Shown here: one piece after another, positions 38,221 through 50,778 of the stretch | Position numbering within the stretch: position 1 is the first letter of the stretch | How the letters are laid out: the number at the start of each line of letters is the position of its first letter | Source: Asterias rubens | Lineage: Eukaryota; Echinodermata; Asteroidea; Forcipulatida; Asteriidae | NCBI RefSeq assembly: GCF_902459465.1 | Contig: NC_047076.1 | Location: forward strand, 4,539,488-4,603,487 | DNA: 64,000 nt | Reading direction: 5' to 3' | Position numbers and translations under genes: made by a program | Notes under the pieces: model-generated | What the model was told of the DNA's origin: nothing | Databases searched by the model: none | What the model saw: only the letters and a program-made list of their open reading frames with translations

Positions 38221-38940
38221 ATCGTTCATGTTGGCCTCCATTACGCTCGGTGCATATTGAACTTGCGTTCAGGCCATCTCCGTTCTTGTGCATCAGACAG
38301 TCAATCGAAACCAGTTCGGCGCAGGACTAGCTGCTGTATGTTTCCAACCAAATATGTTTTTTGCCTTTAATTTTGAGAGTGATAACCAAACTAATACTTT
38401 CCCTTAAACGTGACAATTTGTATTTAAAAAAAAAACCGTGAGCTGATATATTCTGTATAAAAATTGATGTTTTTAAAAATATAAATATATTAAAAATGAA
38501 TTATAGAAATAAATATATAAATAAACATAAAAAAACAAAATTAGTGAACAAAATTGAGTGATTAAGACAGAAATATGAACCAAAAAAATGAAAAAAATTA
38601 AATAGGGACAAAAAAAACGTTAAAAATTATAAATAAAGACAGAAACATGAAAAAATCAAACGGGGAAACAGTTTTTTGGGATGGTTAATGTAAAAAAGTA
38701 CGAGTGATTTGCTCTCTGTTTGATCTGTCAAGCTCGACTTTAAGCTCTGACATTTAACGTGTCCAGGGACCTTCGGCTGTGTTGGAGCACGGTGGGACTT
38801 CTTGCCTCAACAAGGTTCTCTTAGTCCAACCTCACTATTATTCTTTCCCTGTCTCGATTCAAACTCCAGAAAAAAAAAAATGGTTTGAGATAACTTGGCC
38901 TCACCGTAGCTTTCCATTAATATCAAAAACCGACCAGCGC
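38221..38940. other. AT-rich gene-free tract
   Basis: Largely A-rich low-complexity sequence (38400-38680). No gene, RNA or inverted-repeat element could be supported. Confidence 0.6.
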
Positions 38941-38944
38941 GTCT

Positions 38945-39570
38945 GTGTATAAACCCCCAGAGACAAGATCCAATAACATGACGGCACTGCATCAAACCTC
39001 TAATGTATACATCAGCTATACAAAGGTGGGACGACATTATTTTTCCCGAAATTAATTTAAAGCCTCAGTGTGGCCGAACCTTTCATCATCCCGTGATGGG
39101 GTGCAACTCGTTGTTGAGTTACAGGACAACTAATGCATCATTGCGTATGTGTATAACCCCAAGAGATCCGATCCAATAACATCGGGACGACATCAACCCC
39201 CTAGTATATACATCAACTAAAAAGGAGGGATGACACTCTTTTTCCCGAAATTAATTTAGACTCAGTTTGTGTCCAGAGCTTTCTATATCCCGTCCACTGC
39301 CGATGGTGGAGAGGGCTGAGGGCAATATTTTTCTGAACTACGAAATCGCCTACTTTTCAATGGGAAATTTTGTTCTACCAACTCGATTCAAAAAAGGGAA
39401 TAGTTTAAAAAAAATTATCAGGAATTTTGTGAGGATGGCAATTCTATACAACAGAACAAACAAATGCGTCGGGATCTTTCATGATTCCGTGTGCTGGCGA
39501 GGGGGGGGGGGGCGTGGGAGGAGGAATTGCAGCGCGAGCGTTGTTGAGTTACACGACGACTAATGCATCA
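38945..39570. repeat. Imperfect tandem repeat of about 204 bp
   Basis: GTGTATAA.CCCC.AGAGA starts at 38945 and 39149. TTTTTCCCGAAATTAATTTA recurs at about 39040 and 39240. The block CGTTGTTGAGTTACA.GAC.ACTAATGCATCATT at about 39108 recurs near 39538, partly interrupted by a 12-G run (39501-39512). Confidence 0.78.
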
Positions 39571-42500
39571 TTAAGTATCGGATGGACGAACATCTTGTGG
39601 CGTTTGTTTGGACTGTGTTTGTCAGCTGCAACGGCGTATCACTTTGAAGTCGAAGGCACACACGCCTCGTATGATAAATGACGTTGTGTAAAAGAGACAA
39701 GTCGAGCTCATCTTCGGGCCATTATTAGACTTTTCGTTTGCTTTATACCGCATTACCTCCTTTCAGCCTAGATAGCCGTTAATATTCCCGTATTTCAAAG
39801 CGCAGTCAAACCGTCGTAGTATGGTTACCATGAATGCGAATTATGCAGTTTGACAAAAATGAAAATATTGTCATTGATGTTTAACACGAAAATACTTTTG
39901 ATCAACCACGGCCCGATTTCGTGAAGCAAGTAAGCACACAAACTTGCAAGCACAGAAAAGTATGGCTTAACATAAACAGGTTTCCAGCCAAAATCATATT
40001 AAGTTTGCATTGTTTTGACTGGTGCCCCGCTCATTTTTTTGCTTAGCAAAGAAATTCGTCAGCGTTTTTGATGCTTAACTGCTTTATGAAATTGTGCCCA
40101 GATCGCTTGCATTCATTTCAAAAAAATCTGTCTTATACAGATAACGTCATTTGAGTAAGGCACCTTCTGAGGTACAAAAGAAGATATATTTTTGGGTGGT
40201 CCTATTCCATGCATGCAATCACCCTTTAAGTGATGCGTTTCGTAAACACGACACGCCGACAGGCAGCAATCCCTGTAACACTAAGGTTACGGCGTACGAC
40301 CAAAAGGCACCTATAAGTGCTACTTCAGAAAACAACACAGAACTGGCTTTGAAATACACACGAAGGTGCTAGGTTCTTAAGATGGACCCCTTGAAACAAC
40401 TTGCAAAGTTTCATATAGAACATTGATTCGGTTTGCACTGGGAGTTTGTACAGTGCTCAAGTGTCTTGCCCCGGACTACAAGGGCCCGCGTCCTGTTGTT
40501 TTTTCCCACCCAGAGTCAACAGCGTTGACACATTTTCTTAGCCCGGCATCTCGGAGCCTCTTGAGGGACAGAGTCTGTTCCCTGAAGTAAAGTGGAGGGT
40601 TATTTCAGCAAGCCAAACTCCAAATGCAGTAGAGGATAATATTGTCAGACGGGCTGAATGTGATTAGATTTGGAAAGTAGCATTTGCATCGACTGAATGT
40701 TGATATTTGGACCCGGTCTAGATAAGCCCGTGTGACCTTTGGCATCGTGAATTCGGAGTTGACCCTTTTGGAATTGACCCGGTTTAAGGTCCATATGGGT
40801 CATAGCTAGTACCAGTATGGGGGTCAACATAACCATGAACCCGTGTCAGATGGTGTTTTTGGCTCAGATTCCAAATACAGTTGACCCGAAAACGGATCAG
40901 GCTGACCTAGAACGGACTCTTCTCACGGCCAATTCTAACTCGGCAATTCTAAGTGTAAATGCCGATTACAGGGGTAGTTCAGTTTCCCTTGAAGTGTATA
41001 TTCCTTGATACCATGAAAATCAAGCTAGAAATGGTGAAAATGATTGTCTGTTTGAAATACTCCACCTTGGAATGAAACTAAAATATTATTGATAGGAGAA
41101 TACTAAAATAATTATTTAAAACTGTGCTTTCTTCCCTGGTTTCTTCTTTACTACTGAGATAAAAACAACTGACTTATTTTGTCCAACTTGACTGACGTTT
41201 GCAGGAAAGAAAATTACCTTTCATACACTTGAATGGACCGAGTGAATGTTTACATAAAGGATTTAGACTGTCTGTTAATGTACCGCAAGCCATTTGTTGT
41301 TGGTACATCAAAATTGTCATTGAATTGTCACTGAATTGTCACTGTCGTAGAGCTTTTCAATGTGGAAAATAGGTTGTCCTAAATCGATTAAAAACAGGAA
41401 ATCCTTGAAATAAACATCAGATATATTTTTGAGGATGGCATTTTTTTAGAGTGCAGAAAACGAAAAAATATCATACCGGAAACCCCAGACATTTTAAAAC
41501 TCAATAAAAAAACAAACTTGAAGGAAAAAACACACAATGTTTTCAATATTATAATTCCGTTTATAAGATACTGTTATAGCATGGAGAAATCTTTTGGAGA
41601 AAGCCGAAAGATACTGTTGATTAATGCAATATCATATGAACAGACAGGTCAAGTATCCGCCTCCTCAGCCGAGTCGCTTGAAGCAATAATTTGATGGATA
41701 CGTGTACATACCTTCGTTAACGTCGCATCTCAGAAATATCCATCTCGACCATCATTTACTAACAAAATGAAACAAAGTATGCTAAACGAACACTCTAGAA
41801 AAAAACCTAAATACAATGATGATAATGATGATTCGCAGCATTTGTTTGACGCCATATTAAATTTCAAAAACGAGCGAGCTCCTTCAATAAAGTTAGCATT
41901 TAAATGTCTGAAGGAAAATTTAAGTCTAGGACGAAGCTTTGAAGTGGTCCAGGTTGTCAATTTCCATGGTAACACCGATGGAACATTTTCCAAATGCCAG
42001 GTTTTTTTTTATAAAGAAAAAAGAAGCCCACAACTCCTTCTCAAGTCGGGGAAACTCTGACAGAAATGAGGTTGAAAGCGAGAGATATTGCAGCGGTTAT
42101 TACACGTCCTACTAAACCCACGATGCCGCGCGGGAACTAAACGCCATATCCGACCGAGTGTGTGGTGTTCAGTAAATCCCCACGGCCCCCCGCAATAATA
42201 CAAACCAGCTTGGTCGACGGATCTTGTTTCCGAACCAACACAGGAAATGTTGTCCAATAAAACGAATACAGCCCCCCCCCCCTTCATCAAAAGAACCGGC
42301 AATATTAAAAAACATTTCTTTTCATTTCTTGAAAACCGTTAAACTCTCTTGACTTCGCCCCGTATTATATGAGATCCATCCGTCGTTTTTAATTATTCCC
42401 ACAAAGACCCTATGTGTAAGGCCCCGCAATACTTTAAGACAATAATGCTCACAGTCTTGTTGGAAATTAAAGCGCCTTTTGTGGATTAGTCCTGTAGGCC

Positions 42501-42660
42501 GAATTTAATTATTTTCATATTTTGTTTAGGCATATGGATGCCATTTCATGTAATGAGTTACCTTCCGTTGGGGGTGATGAAGCTTTCTTATTATTGCTAT
42601 TTCCACCGGATGACTTTAAATCTTCGAACATGGAAGTAATTTTGTTGTACATTATTTCAA
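39571..42660. other. Gene-free tract
   Basis: It contains a decayed GCCCGATTTCGTGAAGC...TTTATGAAATTGTGCCC repeat (about 39910-40100) and otherwise unique AT-rich sequence. Several 60-100-codon open frames show no recognisable domain. Confidence 0.55.
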
Positions 42661-42664
42661 CATG

Positions 42665-42800
42665 TCTCTATGTTAAATTTGCATCGGGGATCAATAATCT
42701 TTATGCGTTCTCAATTCTGTAAAAGAAGAGAACAAAACACAGTGATACAACTCGGGTGGGATTCGAACCTACGCCCCTCACGAGATAAACCAGAGCCATA
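42665..42800 (-). mobile_element. SINE fragment
   Basis: It has AATTTGCATCGGGGATCAAT and GGGATTCGAACCTACGCCC, the two signature blocks of the SINE at 9296-9612. Confidence 0.5.
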
Positions 42801-43330
42801 TTTCATTGAACCGGTTAGGCCTAAACGTAGAAAATATTGTTTATATTGCGTATATTATACGTTCTCCAAACGTATACCTGTAAGGTGGGGGTCTCCTGTA
42901 GACTGTGTTTTTTTCTCAGTAAGTGTGTTTGTCTTTCTTCATGTTTTTTCCCCTCTCCCTCTTCCGTGTTTTTTGTTGAGTCCACGCGATGTCACTTTCT
43001 TTTGTGTCACACTAATGGATATCCCGAGGCCAGACGAGGCGAGAACAGACACCTACAACAAAATCTAATTGCTGTAAGGGGGGCACACGTAGTACTCTCA
43101 TTTCAAAGTCTGTGATGTGAGTGTGTGTTTGTTTTTATTTCATTCGCCAGCAAGCCCCATGAGGTTAAGTTGATTGACTCATTAATATAACGCATGGTTC
43201 TTCACTTTTCGTTTCTACATGTACGCGGATATAATTTAGGAAATCACGCGACAAATCATAACCGGTAATTGGGATCGTTCACTGAGCGGTATCATTGTTG
43301 AAGGGGGGGGGGGGGGGGAGAGTTTCGTGT
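42801..43330. other. Gene-free tract with G16 run
   Basis: Pyrimidine-rich sequence (about 42900-43010) and a 16-G run at 43303-43318. No gene was recognised. Confidence 0.6.
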
Positions 43331-43708
43331 TATCGGCACTGGACACGTTTGGTCATTGTCAAAAGACCATAATTCTCACTTGGTGTCCCAACATAAGCAT
43401 ACATGATATATGTGAAAATTTTGACTCAATTGATCATCGAAGTTGCTAGAGTAGAATAAAGAGAAAACACATTCTTGCTGCAAAATGTGTGTGCTTTCAG
43501 ATGCACAATATAATACAAGGCTTCAAGCCTACAACAGTATTTTATTATTTGAGTGAGAAATAACCTTTTTCTCAAAAACTGCGTTACTTCAGAGAGTGCC
43601 GTTCCTCAATGTTTTATACTGACCCAACAGCTCTCCAATGCTCGTATTCAAAGTAAGTTTTTATGTGAACAATTATGTTAAGTAACTCTATGCGGTAGTG
43701 CCTTTGAA
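43331..43708 (-). mobile_element. TTAA-family MITE, GGCACTGGACACG variant
   Basis: It begins GGCACTGGACACGTTTGGTC and ends GTAGTGCCTTTGAAA. The inside has TCTCACTTGGTGTCCCAACA and GAAAATTTTGACTCAATTGA. The ends have lost a clean TTAA. Confidence 0.7.
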
Positions 43709-43991
43709 ACACAACTTTTCGGTTGGGATTTTATGTCAGATATGAAAAAGCACGTCGCTGCCTCAAGTCAATATCGTTAAAGCGTGACCTAAAAACGTGT
43801 CTGAGCTTTGCTAAGTATGCCTCAACGCATGATGAAACGGAAATCTAGCCGTGGCCGAAGCTGTAGCAGTCATTCGCGCACATGGTTGGGACCATACGTT
43901 CCGGAAGTTTGAATACACGCGGGACTTTCACTGCATTGTCTGCCATCTTGAAAGTATTTGTCAACAGTTTCCTCACAACCATCTAAAACGC

Positions 43992-44090
43992 TTAAAGGAA
44001 CACGTTGCCTTGGATCAGTCGAGTTGGTCTTTGAAAAGCGTTTGTAACAGTTTGTTATAAAATGTATATGATTATAAAGTGATTTTAAAC
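43992..44090 (+). mobile_element. Dispersed repeat TTAAAGGAACACGTTGCC, copy 1
   Basis: It contains AAGGAACACGTTGCCTTGGA and GTCGAGTTGGTCTTTGAAAA. The reverse-oriented relative is at 47862-47954. Confidence 0.65.
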
Positions 44091-44154
44091 GTAGAATATA
44101 CTGATCCACACAAGTATGACTCAAAATTGCGTGGTTTTCATTTTACCTCGTCGA

Positions 44155-44218
44155 CAAACACGGTCGGCCACTTATGGGAGTCAAATTTTTTACTCCCACA
44201 AATGGCCAACCGTGTTAT
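44155..44218. repeat. Hairpin with short loop
   Basis: ACACGGTCGGCCACTTATGG and GGGAGT face ACTCCC and ACAAATGGCCAACCGTGT across an A/T loop. The stem is about 28 bp with a few mismatches. It is likely a small fold-back element. Confidence 0.75.
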
Positions 44219-45880
44219 TCGCGAAGCAAAAGGACTCTGGCCTGCAACGGTGTACATCAATGGAATACCAACGTGTTTAGAGGGCCATCATCAGATGATC
44301 CGCATCAACTGAATAAAATAAATGAATGAATGAATGAGGTCTCACTTCATTCCGGGTATCGTAAATTGTTCACACCTTGAAAAGTGCACAGACATCAACA
44401 TTTCTATTAAAGGAAGTTTCGTTGAAAACATCTCACCATCGACTTATTGTTCTCGCGTCCGGTTATTACAAAAATCTTTATATAAAACTGCGTCTGCTAT
44501 AATTGCCCCCTCTAACTTAAGTGCAATCACTGCCAATACAAACCATATACATGTTTGAATATCAGTCTTCATCATTGTGTTTATTCTACTGCAGTGATAA
44601 CTGGAAGAGGTGTTTTGAGGGAAAACATCTGTAAATTAAAACACGCTAGTCGACACAAAACAAAACATACACACTGACAGGGACCTACAGTGTAATTTCC
44701 CAATATGACATTATCAAGTACCTCTATGACTGTAAACAAAGTATATATTACCTTGTGTTTTCCTTCTGTTTTTCCTAACATTTTGTATGTTTTTCTTTTT
44801 GTAAATTTCTTTGGTGGGTTACCGGTGGGCGTCGACAGAAAGTTTAGAAGAAGGGAAAAAAACCTCAAAATTCACGATTCTTCAACGGTGTTTATTTTCC
44901 AAGTTGAACGCACAGCCACGCACAGCTACATATCACAGTTTTAAACGGGGTACATCCATTTTTGCTATATTGTTACGTCTTCTGAACACAATTCTCTGTG
45001 GGGTACCACTTCTGGGGTGTCATTGTTCAATTGTTAAAAGTAAACCGAAGTCAAAAGTTGGCGTCCGTACGCAAGGGCAAACACTGTGCGAACATTTCGA
45101 AAGGATTTGAAATCAAATCAAATCAGAGCTGGGACCTTGCCCCTTGCCAATCATGGCACAACTAAAGATTTTTGTTTTTGATGCGTATGACACCAAATCC
45201 TAGACAATCCTCAGGACTATAACTAAAACAAACACACAAAACTTAAAACCTCACCATTTGATTACATTCGCTCGGAGCGACTCACCGTCCAAAGCAATGA
45301 GATACGCTGAGATCTGACAGGGAATTTATTCAGGTAATCCCTTTGAGGAAATGAATGGACAATATTACAAATCTAAAAGGGATCCGATCTTCAGAATGCC
45401 CGCAGCAATTTCGGTGCAAATTAAGTGTAGGTTTTGGGTTTAAACGGGGAAAATGGGTCAACCACTGCTGTCGAAATCACTTGACAAAGAAGTTCACAAT
45501 TACAAAGCATTTCAAAGAATATTACATTATTTGGAAGGAATATATGAACCTTTTCATCAGTCACATTTCTAGCCTGAATAGCTGACGTCACACTTCGAGG
45601 CTAGTGAATTAAGCCAGAGATCTGCTCGTGTAATCACCTTTGACCTCGCTTCATTTCACGTGGCTTTAATTAGATTCGCAGTTAAATCCAACGTATATGT
45701 GTATATATAAGCCATACCACCGAGCGCCAGTCTACTATAATCAAGGGGTATATTTTTTTCGCTGCAGTACAGAATTGCCATCCTTAAAATATTTCCTGAT
45801 TTTTTGAAAAAGCATTACCTTATATGAATCGATTAATAAGAAAAAACACTTATTAGAAAGTACTACTCTCTTAATGCAAA
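44219..45880. other. Gene-free tract
   Basis: It contains a GAATGAAT run (about 44318-44336). The remaining sequence is AT-rich with no recognised gene or element. Confidence 0.55.
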
Positions 45881-45884
45881 AGAG

Positions 45885-46105
45885 TGAAAAGGCACTCTTT
45901 GAAGAGCCATATGAGGGACAACTTTGTTTCGAGTGGTCTTCCACTCTTTTAGGTTGATGTTTATCCTTTTGAGTGATTTTTCACTCTGTCCTGGAGTGAA
46001 ACCCCTCTAAAAGAGTGAAATAACCACCACTCTTTTTAAAGAGCCATATGAGGGACAACTTGAAAATGTAAAGAGTGGTGTTTTTCACTCTTTTACATTT
46101 AGAGA
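45885..46105. repeat. Two copies of an ACTCTTT/AAAGAGT-rich repeat
   Basis: AAAGAGCCATATGAGGGACA or GAAGAGCCATATGAGGGACA followed by ACTT occurs at about 45900 and 46040. AAGAGTGAAA and TTTCACTCTTTT blocks surround it in both orientations. Confidence 0.7.
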
Positions 46106-47053
46106 ATATGATCACACTAATCTTAAAAGTATCAACACTAGAAATATTACGAACTTCCTGTAAGTCATTCGAGAGAGTAGGTTCAGCATGCGAAAATGAC
46201 CCGTCGCCCCGTGATTACCAACTCTAAAAATCATGTAACAAGCTAGACGATAATACCATAAACACAGTAAACGCTATCCTGTAGTAAAAGTAAATCATTT
46301 AATACGTCACAGACGTGCGCCACAAACACTTTTCACCAATTGACCCAAAACCTGGCTTCGACGTTTGTGTGTATAATTTTAAGACAACCCACAAACAGAA
46401 AACAAGAATTTAAACATTCAATTTGCAATTAATTAATATATAAATCAATACTTCGAAGAAGGACATTAAATTTTTGCAAAATATACGCGAAAGGCAAATT
46501 CAAAACCATCTGTACATGAAATCTGTAAGTCATAAAGAAAACAAAAACCACAAAATAATAGATCGATCAATTTTTCACAATGCGCTTTGTTCAAACTAAG
46601 CGTAACACATTGGATTTATACTAAGCTACGAACAGGGTCCCAAATAGAAGTCCCGATTAAACAGAAATGTTGCCTGCCGACTTTCCGCTTAGCAAACATA
46701 GACAGGAAATCGTTTACATGTGTGATGTGATGTTTTGGCTGGCAACCTCATTCTGCTAATCAAAACTTAAATGCATTATGTTGTATATTCACTTATAATA
46801 TTTATAATAAATAATAATTAAACCAAAACTGTTTAACCAAACGCAGCTTTTGTAGTAACATTTAAACTTATGTTTATAGAAAAACGACATATTTAATCTT
46901 TGATTAAATGTATTATACAGGATTGGTAAGGACACAAACCATCATTGTTTAACATATTCCGAAAGCTTTCTGATTAGGAAATTCATACTAGAACCATTGT
47001 TTCTGTGAAATAATTTTTTTTTCTCTGATATGAAGTCAATTTCGAGAATAACT
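46106..47053. other. Gene-free tract
   Basis: AT-rich, with a weak CTAAG..GGTCCCAAAT / GGCTGGCAACC repeat scrap (about 46620-46760). Nothing else could be supported. Confidence 0.55.
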
Positions 47054-47761
47054 TTAAAGACAGTGGACACTATTGGTAATTCGTCGTGTGCCCGGCAAAA
47101 GGGCGTAAGGCCTTACGCCCTTTTGCCGGGAACATAAAGTAGTTCGTCCCAGTAACAAAAGGACGTAAGCAACAAAATGGCTCCTGACATGAAAAATATG
47201 TCATTTTTGTTTGTTCTTTTGCTAGAATTACCCTGAAGACATGTTTCCCCATTCCCCATGCAGAATTTAACCTTTCTAGAATGACTTTTGCATGGCAACA
47301 AATTTACCAAACTTTCCCGCTCATAATTCTTGAAACACAAATTTTAACATAAATTGCTTACGTCCTTCTGCCGGGAACTTTCCCTTACGTCCTTTTGCCG
47401 GGCACACGACGAATTGTCAAAGACCAGTCTTCTCACTTAATGTATCTCAACATATGCATACAATAACAAACCTGTGAAAATTTGAGCTCAATCGGTCGTC
47501 GAATTTGCGAGATAATAATGGAAGAAAAAACACCCTTGTCACACGAAGTTGTGTGCTTTCTGATGCTTGATTTCGAGATCTCAAATTCTAAACTTGAGGT
47601 CTCGAAGTCAAATTCATGGAAAATTACTTCGTTCTCGTTCAGAGGGAGCCGTTTCTCACAATGTTTTATACCATCAATCTCTCCCCATTACTCGTCACCA
47701 AGTAAGGTTTAATGCTAATAATTATTTTGAGTAATTACCAATAGTGTCCACTGCCTTTAAC
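47054..47761 (-). mobile_element. TTAA-type MITE split by a 330-bp element
   Basis: The outer ends are TTTAAAGACAGTGGACACTAT and ATAGTGTCCACTGCCTTTAA. Without the insert (47082-47411 plus one AATT) the two parts rejoin as GGTAATT followed by GTCAAAGACCAG, the normal family sequence. Confidence 0.92.
47082..47411. mobile_element. 330-bp element with AATT target duplication, nested in a MITE
   Basis: The terminal inverted repeats are 28 bp with one mismatch, starting CGTCGTGTGCCCGGCAAAAG. AATT flanks both sides (47078-47081 and 47412-47415). The left end contains a perfect 40-bp palindrome at 47091-47130 (arm CCCGGCAAAAGGGCGTAAGG). It has no coding capacity. Confidence 0.93.
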
Positions 47762-47861
47762 ATTTCCACAGACAATCGGTTGTTACACAAATATGACCCG
47801 GTGTTTACATGCTGGAAATTGTGCATGGTTTTCCACTGTTTTCTTCTGACTCACACAAAGG

Positions 47862-47954
47862 TTAAAAACTTAAAGTTACACAGGTTTGATATTGCATGGT
47901 TACAAACGCTTTTTAAAGACCAACTCGACCGATCCAAGGCAACGTGTTCCTTGA
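47862..47954 (-). mobile_element. Dispersed repeat TTAAAGGAACACGTTGCC, copy 2
   Basis: It contains TTTTTAAAGACCAACTCGAC and CAAGGCAACGTGTTCCTTGA, the reverse complement of the repeat at 43992-44090. Confidence 0.65.
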
Positions 47955-48156
47955 ATACAAATGAACACTGTCTACTTCTAATTTGTCAGCCGTCGATTTC
48001 ACCCAACCCTTCCTAAATTAAGATTTGTCTTTAGGACTTTAGGACGAGCTCAGTTCCGTAACCATAGACGTTAAGACGCATTGAACCCATGCTATAGGAA
48101 GAGTTACTCTTCCTAACTCGAGATAGGATTAATCCTAGAATTTCGTGAAATCAGCT

Positions 48157-48384
48157 GGGCCCAATTTCATGGCTCTGCTTACCGCCGCATTCTGCGCTTA
48201 CGATCACGATTCCCCGCTTACGTGCAAGCGCCGAATTTCTGCGCTAGCCTTGTAAGCCTAGAATGCCTAGTAACGGGTAGTATACGCACGCGCAGAAGCC
48301 CAAATTCGCCGCTAACCCGTGAAATACGCGTGCCGTAAGCGCCGATTCTGTGCTTACGGTGAGCAGAGACATGAAATTGGGCCC
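48157..48384. mobile_element. Inverted-repeat MITE, family GCCCAATTTCATGGCTCTG, copy 2
   Basis: The ends GGGCCCAATTTCATGGCTCT and ATGAAATTGGGCCC match the element at 16089-16333, including TTCTGCGCTAGCCT and AGAATGCCTAGTAACG inside. Confidence 0.87.
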
Positions 48385-50133
48385 TGCTGATCTACCAATC
48401 CCGTACCTTTACTTACAAACTATAAGTGATAGAAAACAAACATTTTATATCCACAAAACGAAGGGACTTAAAACACTCTGTGCACTAACACGTCCACGCA
48501 GTGCTTCACCAGTGTCCAATTATATTTTTAGTGTTCAGAACCAAGTACACCGAACAAATGATTGCTTACAAAGTGTAAGCAGCACAGAGCAGTGTGTGTC
48601 TGCGAGTGCCAACTGGGTGCACCTTGTAAAATCCAAATAGTTGCAACATAAATCGGTCACATAGCATACCATTTTCAAAAGCCCACCTTAAAATGTTTTT
48701 CTTTGATCACGATGTATAAGACGACCAGTTTTATGTATAGGCTAAACAGAAAACGAAGAGCTCTCTTGAACACTTTTAAAAGTTAACGTAGTTAGTTACA
48801 CAGAGTAGTTCCCCCTTTTTATAGACCCTGGTAAGAACGAAATGAAGTAAGCAATTGAAATACAAACAACTATATATACGCAGACGTTCGAAGAACACGT
48901 GCAAGTTTGCCACCTGTGTTTTCAACACCGAGTGCTTTGGCCCCCTTTACACGCCTCGGTCGCCGCGAAACGCGGCCAAGTAACCGAGGATCTTCGACCG
49001 CGAGAGATGCGAAGCACGTGGAATGAAGACAGCTGATCACATAGTTGATGTAGTTTATTCCTTCATCTACTGCTTGATTAATCACAATCTGTCGATAACT
49101 CTCGCCTAAGCAAGCAGGAAGGAGATCGATGCATCAAAATTAGTTTAGTATTATGTTGTTCTCATGCAATGTTACATTTATTTCCGTTTGTATACATTGC
49201 CACACGACAACTAATATAACACGGCAACTAATATAACACGGGCTATGTTAATCACAAATAACTAAACAGGCCAAAATTACCTGGAAGGAATGTATCTGCT
49301 TTAACTTTTCAGTGCAGCTGTTTAAACAAAACTTTGTCATTGCTCGCGATGTTTTTCTCGAAAGTGCAGGGCTTTCATGCGGGCCGGCCGCAGAAAAGAT
49401 CGCACTGCAGTGGTGTAGAGGTTGCACTTCTTAGCAACAGGGCCAAACTTCATAAAATATGTAAGCAACTGTTTTGTGCTTACGGAGCGTCCCTTGTTAG
49501 CAGAATTTCTATTCCATAAAACTGTTGACTGTAAGCAATGGTACATAATGGCTAACCCGTGGTAAGCACACGAGTGACATAACAAAGTCAATCCATGGCG
49601 AACGATGTGCGACTAGACATTTTTTGATAACTTAAGAAATCATGGTGAATTACGTTTATGCGTACGCACATTTTGTCTGCTACAGTAAGCACACAAATTT
49701 GCTTACTGGTAAACAGCTTTATGAAATTTGGCCCACCAGGTTTACAGTTAAGCGAATCTTACAATGTACTACATTGTGTAACAACGGCTCCTGACAAAAT
49801 ATCGTATTGCTTATCGGTGGGAAATTCAACATGTCCTAGAACAGAACTTACTTATTATTTACAATGTACCACAAGAGACGCGTCTCCACCTACAGCTGCT
49901 GACTGCTATTTGTCATTCTCGTTCCATATGCAGCAAACAACATTTAATATCAGATCTATTAGTCTTGTTTTTGTCTTCTTTCCGCTCAGTTCATAAATCA
50001 TTGATCGCAAATACACGGGACAACCTATACTGCAGTTGGCGTATATAACTTACTCTTCCTGTTCCGAGACAACACGAATTTCCTGTTTGTTCAACATTCT
50101 CTTCGATCAGACTGCCTCATAATTTTTCAGTGT
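48385..50133. other. Gene-free tract
   Basis: It includes a GC-richer patch at about 48930-49010 with GCCTCGGTCGCCGCGAAACG, part of a dispersed repeat rather than a recognised gene. The remainder is AT-rich and featureless. Confidence 0.5.
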
Positions 50134-50472
50134 CTTAAAGGGACTGTGCACCTTAAGTAACTCTCACTTGGTGTTTCCCAACATTATGCATTAAATAACA
50201 AGTCTGTGAAATTGTTTGTATCAAATGGTCATCGCAGTTGCAAAACAACAAGAAACAAACGCCCCTGTTGCACACATTTGTGTGCTTTCAGATGTCTTTA
50301 AAAAGCCACAGGCCTATTGAAGTCTTTTGATTCTTGAGTGACAAACTATCTCTTTATAAAAACCCTACGTTGCTTTTCACAAAGTGTTATACTATGAACA
50401 GCCTTCGATTGCTCGTTACCAAGTCACTTTTTATGCTTTATGTTATTTACCAATAGTGTCCAGTGCCTTGAA
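50134..50472 (-). mobile_element. TTAA-family MITE, diverged copy
   Basis: It runs from CTTAAAGGGACTGTGCACC to CCAATAGTGTCCAGTGCCTTG. It shares CACTTGGTGTTTCCCAACAT and GATTGCTCGTTACCAAGT with the family. Confidence 0.75.
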
Positions 50473-50746
50473 TAATAAACAGTAATTTGTAAAGTGGTTG
50501 ATGAAGATGAATAAATGACCTTTGTTTTCCAGCCAAGAAGTCCGTGGGCTAATGTGTTTGGACGTGTTGACTCTGTGCAGGCAAGCGAATACTACGTGTT
50601 CAAACCAATATGTACTTGTTTCAAGCCATTATATGCATAGAAGTGCAGTGAGCACGTATGACGTTTTGTTTACGGTTTGCTATTTCTTGTTCTAAGTCAA
50701 TTTCAAGTTTGTTTTATTATTTCAAAAAAGTTTCAAATCTCGGTGT

Positions 50747-50778
<32 letters not shown>

